The notes beneath the pieces were generated by a model. It worked only from the letters and a program-made list of their open reading frames with translations, searched no databases and was not told the DNA's origin. From assembly GCA_028565635.1 (NCBI GenBank), contig JAOXYB010024759.1:1-16131 (forward strand): a DNA stretch of 16,131 nt, given 5' to 3'. Position numbers and translations under genes: made by a program. The DNA is from Phoronis ovalis. Its lineage: Eukaryota; Phoronida; Phoronidae. Of the stretch, positions 1-9,600 are shown in pieces (the stretch's first letter is position 1; every line of letters starts with the position of its first letter).

Positions 1-466
1 CTTTTTGGGAGTGTCCCTTAGTAAAGTTCATGTTACATAAGTGCTAGACAAAAGATTCTTTACACGGATGGTGTACTCCTCAATTGATATGCAAATTACC
101 ACCGTTTTCCTTTAATGTTGATTTCCCATGTAAAGCTATTGCAGCAACCTCTGGCGAGATATTTGTTTTCTATGTTGATTTTACGTCCACGATTTTAAAA
201 CATTTTTCATAAAAAAATCAGCATTTGAAAAATTCAAAATACCACGTTCTACATTAAGTGGTGTCGCCGTTTTCACTTTCATTCAGGTGCCTTGAAGGAA
301 TTTATGTTTCCCCCAAGGTTATTGCGGAATTTTGATTATTTATACATTATGAGATCAACAGTAGATAGCTATGGTTTGTGTTTTATCTTACTAAATATGT
401 AATGGCTGCTGGCAAGAGTAACTCTTATTGTCAAACACAACAGTAACATGTTATTTAACATTTCAG
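1..466 (+). other. EPS15 intron (3' part)
   Basis: AT-rich sequence with stops in all frames ends in the acceptor at 461-466. I see no EH1, EH2 or linker coding. An octamer ATGCAAAT occurs near 90 but nothing around it supports a regulatory role. Confidence 0.7.
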
Positions 467-630
467 CCAACGCCTCAACCAGCTTGGGTTGTGCCTCCTT
501 CTGACATGACAAAGTATGAAAATATGTTTAAAACTGCAGATTCTGATAAGGATGGTTTAATATCAGGTTTGGAAGTCAAAGATATCTTTATACAGAGTGG
601 ATTACAGCAACCAGTTTTAGCACATATCTG
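467..630 (+). CDS. EPS15: EPS15 exon: EH3 domain, first half
   Basis: The acceptor is TTTCAG at 461-466 and the donor is GTGAGT from 631. It starts in phase 0 and ends after two bases of a Trp codon. The product opens with a Pro/Gln linker and WVVPPSDMTKY, then an EF-hand loop DSDKDGLISGLE, with ligands at positions 1, 3, 5 and 12, so calcium binding is plausible. It ends in LAHIW, the LAxIW motif that holds the Trp of the NPF-binding pocket. The spacing matches EH3 of vertebrate EPS15. Confidence 0.96.
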
Positions 631-3600
631 GTGAGTGTATCATAGTGAGAGAGCAGTGACAGAATTTAAGTGCCAGTGACCCTATACTGCGAGGTGTTTG
701 TTTATTGGGCTCATAACAATTAAATTACGTTGCTATAGCAACATTAAGCATACTGAAAACACAAAAGGAACATCTTACAGATAATGTAGTAAATATAAAA
801 ATGCCTTGATGTGTGACTTAGATTTTATTATTTTTTTGGTTGAGTTATATAGGGATAACTTGTTAGAAACGTGTAGTGCAAAACTTACAGCAATTTGTTA
901 GAAAGGGGTAGAGCAATTGCTGTCATCAACTTTTCCAGTCACCTAAGATGGGTTTCTTGAAAGTTATTGTATCTTAAGTCTAAGTTTATGATGTGTTTTT
1001 GATTAAGTTTAGACTTTGCATTAGACTTTAAATGATGCTCGTCATAAGATAGCTTCAAGAAACACAAGCACACGCCCCATGTTTTATTGAATGCTGCATG
1101 CGGGTGTACTATGAATATTATAATTTATACTGACATTAAACTTCGAATTTTAACAATTATTACAGGTCATTGTGCGATATTAAAGGTAATGGGAAACTGA
1201 ATGTAGAACAGTTTGCTCTAGCTATGTGGTTAATACAGCGAAATATAAATGGTAGTGAAGTTCCACAAACATTATCACCAGACATGGTGCCTCCATCTCT
1301 TAGACCAGAAGCAGGACTTCAGGTAGGAATATTATAAGGGCAGATAAGTTGTTGGCATGTTTTACTTTTGATACTTTTATACCTTCTCTATTTTTAACCC
1401 CATAAAATCAGCTATGATTTTTAGGTCTGTTAGTATATACATAGAGAAATTATTGAAATATGCATAATACTGCCTGTTGTATATTGCCAGGAGTAAGGCT
1501 GATAATGCTGGGATAGCAAACTACTTTGTTTTTATTTTTTGACATTTTGTCCATATTTGCGCACATATTTTTTATCTTCAGAGGCCATTGTATTTGTAAT
1601 AGACCGACAGGGCACTTTTAAGCCAATGCCTGGTTCTTCAAGTTTATAATATAACCTAATACTTACGACACAGGGACTTACTACTGGCTTCATTGTCTAA
1701 GGATTCTTTGTCATATTTGTAGGACATCATATACTTTCAACCAATACTGCTTCCTAAATGTTGCATACCTGTATATCGACAGGTAATTAGTATTAAGGCA
1801 TGTTTCCATGTTTTAATTTTAACGATGTGGTAAGGTTTTCATGATATTTGATGACTTGACTTGGTGACCTGCGTGAAATTGCATGACTGTTGTTTATGCT
1901 TGTTTGAATTTATTTAGATGGCAGTTTGTATCGAAATACAACTGCGGTTATTTAGGTTTTTGAATTTCCAAGATATTAGGTATTTGGAGTCTGATCATTG
2001 CCAAATACAGTTTCATATCTTGCATTTGGTGTTAAAAAGCATGACACAATTGCTTTTCCTTATCCAGCTCCTCTTCCTTTATTGAGAAGATCAAATCTAG
2101 CTAGTCATGTTAGTAATGTGGAAAGATGTGATCTGAATCTGTGTGTTATATATTGATGGCTAAATATTTCATCAGTTTTAGCTTAATGCTGATGTTTGAT
2201 TGGTTTGTTTGATCAGATTCAATGTTATAACTAGCTGAGTTTGAGAATGTTGCCTCCTGCTTCTGTCTGTTTTGTGACCATGATTTTGCTAGAGCATTTG
2301 GTGGTAAATTAAAGGAAGACATTTCGGACATTCCTTAAAACCTGAATTAGTGAAAACTGAATCAATTTTGCAGTAAGTTTAGAATGCTCCATATATTTGC
2401 TTTTAATTATCGCATCCTCTTTTTTCTTCTGTTCTTGAACACTTGCCAAGCAATAACTATGAGTGTTAACAGGAAGACACTAAACCCTATCACAACCACA
2501 TAGTCTTGTACATTCATTGCAGGCTTTTCTGACACGATAACTCTCAATATAGCTACTTGTCTACCGTCAATCCAGCAACTGAAAAGTAGAAATGTTACTA
2601 CTGGAAATGTTACTGTTACAGTTGTATACTCGTGTATCAGCAAAATCTTGTTCTTGTTTCACGGAGTTTTGTAATGGAATTATGTATTTAGTGATTAAAA
2701 TAGATCGTACATTTTTCATAAAGGTCATTAATAATAACAATGCATGAAAAACAGTAGTTTTAGGCTTTCTTTGTTGTAGAACTACGAAGGGTCGTTGGAT
2801 TTCTAAAAAGTATTTATTGCAGAATGCAACTTTGTTTTCACTTCTTACATTTTATTCTGATCTGTCCTTGTGACATTACATTAATTAAATAGACAAAGCA
2901 ATGTGTGGAAAGTGAATGTGTAGAAAGTGAATGTGTAGAAAGTGAATGTGTAGAAAGTGAATGTGTAGAAAGTGAATGTGTAGAAAGTGAATGTGTAGAA
3001 AGTGAATGTGTGGAAAGTGAATGTGTGGAAAGTGAATGTGTAGAAAGTGAATGTGTAGAAAGTGAATGTGTAGAAAGTGGTTCAAAATATTGTCAGAATG
3101 TTCAAATTGAGGAAGAAAAAAGTGTATCCGAAAAATGCATTGAATGCAGCCTTACCTACCCATCAGGAAAGGTTTCTACTTACGAGTACTCTTTGGCATC
3201 ATATCTTCGTAGTCGTCTAATATGAAGCCTGCTCCTAAGATCTATGCTCACTCGACCACGTGTCTTCATCCGAACCATTAAAGCGTTAATTATTCTGGAT
3301 CCATTTTGCCATCGTACTATCTGGCTTTCTAGATTATCTCTAATAAGACAGTATATACAATATATATTGTATGTAAACAAAATACTTCGTGATTATTTTA
3401 GTTTTCTTATATAAGAAAACTAAAATAATCACTAAGTCTTTGTTTCTTGCAGTAAATATGAATAATATCTTTGTAATAATTTCAGTCTAGATACCCATCA
3501 CCTCTATAAATTTGTGTATAAAATATCAGTAGCAAATGACATGCAGAGATTTAGTTTTCTACTTATTAAATGCTAGAATAGTTGAACTAATATTATCATT

Positions 3601-6600
3601 TTCTCTCAATATCCTGCTGGGGATGAGATTACATACATGTATATCCCATTCAAACTGGTTTGAAAAATTGGATTTATGGATTTTTCAAATCGGTATGGGA
3701 AATCTGTGTCCACATGCAAAGAAGTCAAGCTGGCTTAGCTAAACTGGCTATACGTGTCTTCTGTTTCCTTGGCTTCCTATTTTGTTAGTGAGCTTCTCCA
3801 AGCACACGATGAATTTTAGCTGGTTTGAAGTAGGTGGTTTAGCTAAACTAGCTAGAGTAAATCATTCATACAACACTCTTAAACCAATTTGAGAGGGAAA
3901 GTCATGCCCAACTGGTTTGAAATGTCATGTGATAAGCGTAATAGATGGGATCCTATTTATATTGTTATCACTTTTCTACGGTCATAATATATTGCGTGGA
4001 AGGTGCATAATGATGTAGAACTTTGCATATACCAAGTATTTTTAGCAAAATATTGTTTTTATTAACTATTATAAATTGGGATCCCTCTTAAATTATAAAA
4101 CATGTTGGACAATTTAGTTTAAACCATTCGTCTTGCTCACCCCGGACATTCCAGCACAATTCTTTTTCTTAAGTATCCAAAATGTACTTTTCTCTTTACT
4201 ACTGGTGGTATTTCAGGTGGACCCTCTCTTAAAGAATAATGCCCTTCAGCTCTGTTTACTTCCTCTATTACCCGTCCATACTGGTCTAAAATAATACATG
4301 AACCATTTAATAGAAGTGTTTTACCATTTTATTTTATAGATTTTCACTACATCGACAATTTCTTTCATATTGAAAATGTTTGTTCTAAAGTAGCCTTGTT
4401 AGATAAATAAAAAATTCCAGTGTTGAAAGTTTTGAAGGTTTGTATCAAAGGTATGTGTGAAATATAATATGTGTCTAAATATGTTATTATGTTGTTTATG
4501 AGCCTTTACCTGTAATATATATATAAGCTGGTGTTGTTGGACAATGCACAAAACAGCCACCAACCATATTCTCGCTCTTACGATTTTTTACTTCAGGAAT
4601 GCTTGCAATGAATTCTGGGAGAATTGTTGATCGGCATGGAATGCCATCAGGATATTTAGTGATAATTTTTGGTATGTCTCTTGGTAATACAGGCTTGTGT
4701 GGATCAAGTTTCTGTAAACAGAAATGAATTGAGACCAGGAAATTTATAGTTTACAGATGCGAGTGTAGCAGGCATTTATCAAAAGCAAGAAAAAAGAAAA
4801 AGTACTGAACAAGTTTTTAAGTTTCTCTGAATATATATTAAAACATAAGTAATGTATTTAGAATTTCATCATTTGCCTTGCCATCAACCAGGAGCTACTT
4901 CAGCAATAATCTCATGTTGTTATTATGTCAGTACTGGAGAACTTTAAAATACTTATAATGTTCTCCATTATTCTAGGCAATAGGCCCTGAATAGGTTTAA
5001 TACGTTTGTGTAGATAACAGATTTCTGTATATCATGGTATACCTTAACTGAACAGGTTCCGATTCTTCGTCTGTTTCCTACTCTATTGCATGGGTCACAT
5101 TGACTCCATGTTTCCCAAGCTGTATAGAGAACCAGATTTTTTTCAGGAAGTATAGTATCATTCTGGGGTCGTTTTCCAAAACCTGATTCTCGCACCTTTA
5201 AGATAATATGTATACTACTGAGCAAATGGAAACCAGTAGAAAAAATTAAACTAATTTTATGATATCTAAAACGTTGTTTATTTTTAAAAACTTTCCAACT
5301 TGTAATGATTGTGAGTTTTAAATTTGTATTTTGTAAGTGTGGATAACACCAAAGATACGTCTACTCTGTTTGAACATAAGTTTCAGTTCTTATATTACAT
5401 CTACAGTATCAGTACCAGTTGCGTGGTGTATCTGGCTTACCAGTATTCGTTGTTCTGTCGGAAGAACATCAAGATGGTAAGCATTCCAGGAGACACCATT
5501 CTTAAGACAAGCATATTCCCCAGCATCTTCCACAATTGCTCTTGCAATATAAAGGCTTTTATCATCTGACATCACATATCTTAAACCATCAACTTCAACA
5601 TACTCATCAGAGAGAATGTTCTGAAGAATTCTCCGCCACCTGATATGGTAACTCTTTATGTCTTGATCGGGTCTTGAACTAAGTTCATAGAATATAAAGG
5701 ATGAATAAGATTTCCTAAGATTAGCTAAAGATTTGAAGATAAAAAAACATGAGAATGTTTTGCTTGAACAAATAAATAGTCATGACATTGCTGGTTTATC
5801 AAAAACTTACGCACCATATATGACATTTGAGCTTCACTGTTTGTCCCTCTTGAGCTAAGATGGCTTCCACATAATTTTCATTCCCTGCAAGTTTCATATT
5901 CTGGTTGTTCAGACACTCATAGTATGTTTGAAAGAGATTTGCCACCTCCTGATTTCTACGTGATGATTTTGAATATATTGGTGGTGCAGTAAAGAAAATT
6001 GTAAGCAAAAAAAATGAGCAAGTGGTCTTTATGAATCTCATGACTAAACTTTAGTGTATGGTCAGGTTTTGTAGTGCATTCTGGGAATTATAATTGTGAA
6101 AGGTTCTACATAATAAGTATGAATTGTTTCATCTATTGCATCATTCTAGTCCATTGTTCTAATACATTATCTCATGTAATTGTATGCGAAATATTTTAAA
6201 TAGTTTCATAAATTTTGCTATACTTGAAAAATATGATAATTATCCTGGCAAGCAGGAGAAAAAATTAATCTGTTAAATACTAGCTCATCCTGACACTGAC
6301 TACGGGTCCCTAGGAAAGACTCCTGCAGGCAAATTCTGTTTTTTCTCATATATGACTGGCATATGTCTTACTTCATGGGTATTGGTTGAGATTCTCAATA
6401 CTTCTCATAACTACTTATTAATATTTTTACTTGCAGTACAGTACGTATATAGAAGCTGATGTGTATTCTTTGTAATATTTTGTAGTGTGTTATCCAGTTA
6501 GAATGCCCCTGATATATGAAATGAGACTTGACTATATCATTAATTGTTACTTACAGGAGATGTCCGGTGTAGTTAGTGATTTCTCAGGTGCCAAGGAACT

Positions 6601-9600
6601 TGATGTCATAAGTCAAGAAATTGATGAGATTAAAAGGTACAAAGAATGTAATTCTTTTACCTCTCTTATGACCTATTTCTCATTGGCCTAGACAAATTTC
6701 AGTTGTTTCATGTGGCTGTTTAAATTTATATGGTTCCATAAAATTTAATGTAAAAACTTCATCTTGCTTCTGGATGATATTATTATTTTAAAACTGCAAT
6801 AAGTTGTGGATAATCTATCCACCAAATTAGACTAAAAGTAAGATTCAGATTTAAAATTACATTTATAACACAAAAAAAGTTCCATACATCATCAGTGATG
6901 TCATCAGAGAACATTCCTTCTGGTTTTCCAAACTTAAGCATTAAGTCACATGTATATTCATAATTTTGTCGCTCATCATACATACAATTTTACAATTGGT
7001 ACTTTGTTGTACTGCAGAAAAAAATCAAAAGTAAAGCTTTTCATTTTTGCGTTTTTGTACATAGGGAAAAAATCTTACTGGAAAAAGAGAAAACACAGAA
7101 AGAGGCTGATATTAAAATACGGAATGGAGAAGTTGCAGCTTCGCAAAAAGAATTAGATGCTATAAATGCAACCATTCAACAACTAGAAACGCAGAAAGGA
7201 GAGGCGCAAAAACGACTAGATGAACTTGATGACAAGGTTAGAAGGGTATTAGAATTCAAGAGCATTGCTGGAAACATATGCTTAAATATGCACAAAGATG
7301 GTGATCGTGAACAGTTTCACGTACCACCTAGTAGTATTTTCACTGAAACATCCTTGAACCTACCTGCAACAAATATTATATGTATTGGTATTTGATATGA
7401 TTTTGGCCCAGCTGAAAATTTAATTTATGATAAATCATTGTTCCATTAATAAAAATCTGCTTGCTAGTCACTGATAAACAGAATAAATGTCCTTGTTTTT
7501 CTCTTTTATAGAAATCACAGTTAAATATAACTGTTCAAGATTTGAAAGAAAAATGTGAAGATGAACAGAGACAGGTAATTTACAAGCAAATACATATAGT
7601 AATTGCTTCATTTTGAATATCAAAGACAGTCTGGTTAGTCTGCATAGCAAAAACAAATGAATGGATGTAAATCAAATACATTTTTTTGTTTAGGTTTCAA
7701 ATCTCAGAGAACAAGTGATGAATCAAGAAAGGTCATTTAAAGATCAGGAAACAGAGCTTGAGAAAATGAAGGAAGAATTAAATTCACTGCGAAGTGAGGA
7801 ATCAAAGTTAGAACAGCAAGTCGAAGCTGGCAGGACGCAACTGGAAACTGTGTCTAAGTCAATTAAAGATTCAGAAATACAAATTAGCCAGGTCAGTGGA
7901 GTAAGGCTTTCAAATGCTATAAGTTTGTCAATTTTTTGTTTTGTGTACACTCGCTTCAGTTTATCAGATAAAAGAACAGACATAAATCTGTGTTGGTACT
8001 CTTAGTAAACTATTATAATGATGTGTTAAATCCCTTTTGATGACATTCAACAATATTCTATCAATAAAATTGCATTTGCTACAACTTTATTTACTGATAA
8101 CATGATATAAACTAGGCACATTTTGGTGATCTGCATTTACCTGAAATTTTCAAATATTTAGATAAAATTTTGCCAACACATGGCCTAAGTTTATCTAGAT
8201 GAAGTTGATTTTTTTACAAATTTAGTGCCACATATCAGGGCTTATGCCAGTAAATAATCTGATCTGATTGAACCATATTTTTCGTCATTTTTTGCATTGC
8301 AAGGAATTTCCATTTATTATATACATTTACACAAGGTCATTTATTACTGATTGGTGACATTTGTGTTTTAGACAAAAGCTAAAGTGCAGCATTTACAAGA
8401 CACACAGCGTAGTTTGAACCAGAGCATAGCTCAGTATCAGGCATTGCTGAATGGTGATGTTAATGCTTCAGAACCTAGTCTTGTCACAGATTCAACAACG
8501 TCAGATTTATTTAGCACACAAGCCACAGTAAGACAGATAATTCTATAATTTATAGTTGTCAAATCTCCTGTTTTAACCAGTGTACCAGTGTGGTTGTATT
8601 AAAAAATAAAATATTTGGTGTTATTAAATTTGTATAATTGTGTCATGGATTTTTCAATTGCTTTTAAAAACACAAAAGTCCTCGTTATTAATTATTTTTG
8701 ATTTTAATGCAAATATTTGCTCTGTGGCGCTGTGTGGTATAGGGTATGAAATATGTTCTGCTGATTGACATGTGGAATTATATGTTATCTTGCGGTTTCA
8801 TTATACTGTGTGCCAGTGCTACGTATGTTATGAAATTAACTCAAATTTTATATTTTCACATAGTTTGGCAGCAATAGTCCTATGAGTACTTTAAGTGGTT
8901 TTAGTACAAGTTCCGCAGATGACCCATTCAGGAATAAAGATCCGTTTAGCACGAGTCATGACAGTGGACCGGACCCATTCCTAAATGATGATCCTTTCAA
9001 AAATACTCCAACAGAAGATCCTTTTAAAGGAGGTGAGAATTCACTGGTGCAACATGTTTCACAGGTTATGTGCAGGATTGCACAAAATAAAGGGAACCGA
9101 TCAACAGCAAATGTGGCAAACATGCATGATTTTAGTTCCACTATTTTTCTGTTCGCTAGTGTCTTTTGTTGCAACTTATTTACAGTTTACTGAACATATA
9201 TGATTTGATTCCTGTTGTAAACTGCCTTGACTTATGTCAAAAAAGAACGAAGTGTCAATTTGAAATAGTTAAATTTTATATCTTGTGACTAAGGACTTTG
9301 TTAGTCATAAGTAAGTTAAATTTTTATAGTATAAATGTCAATACCAATATTGTAGGTTATAGGTTGTATGAATTAGTACTACCTAATTTTATAGTTTGGT
9401 GGAGTTTTGAATAATATGTATAGAAAAAGTAAAAATCAATGATACAACTTGCAGAAGATTTCATGAAAAAATGTGGATCAAAAAATTAACCACAGAAGTG
9501 CCCAATGGATTAAATAAAAGAACTTGATTTTATATTTGTAATATGTAATGATATCTTTTTTGTACTAATGATGCTATATATGTGTGTCATCACATCACTT

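Larger units (their letters stand above)
1323..6556 (+). other. Large EPS15 intron hosting the antisense FAM187-like gene
   Basis: This 5.2-kb intron joins GLQ of EH3 to EMSGVV before the coiled coil (phase 0). It contains all coding exons of the minus-strand gene, its likely promoter (about 6042-6100) and its likely 3' end (about 1900-2083). From 1323 to about 1900 and from 6100 to 6556 I see only AT-rich non-coding sequence. Confidence 0.9.

Noticed and set aside
2885-3085. Minus-strand His/Phe/Leu/Ile repeat protein
   Set aside because: It is only a translation of the 15-bp minisatellite. All three minus frames of the unit are open, and it lies in an intron of the nested gene.
3180-3225. 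Plus-strand reading frame continuing from the 15-bp repeat
   Set aside because: From here on it is antisense to exon 6 of the FAM187-like gene, whose minus-strand reading is clearly the coding one.
3536-3742. Small plus-strand protein frame
   Set aside because: It lies over the repeat cluster at 3640 with no splice support, no homology I recognise and no initiation context.
9033-9203. Extension of the DPF exon past 9032
   Set aside because: The frame stays open but loses DPF spacing and composition, and the GTGAGA donor at 9033 joins correctly in phase to the next DPF exon.
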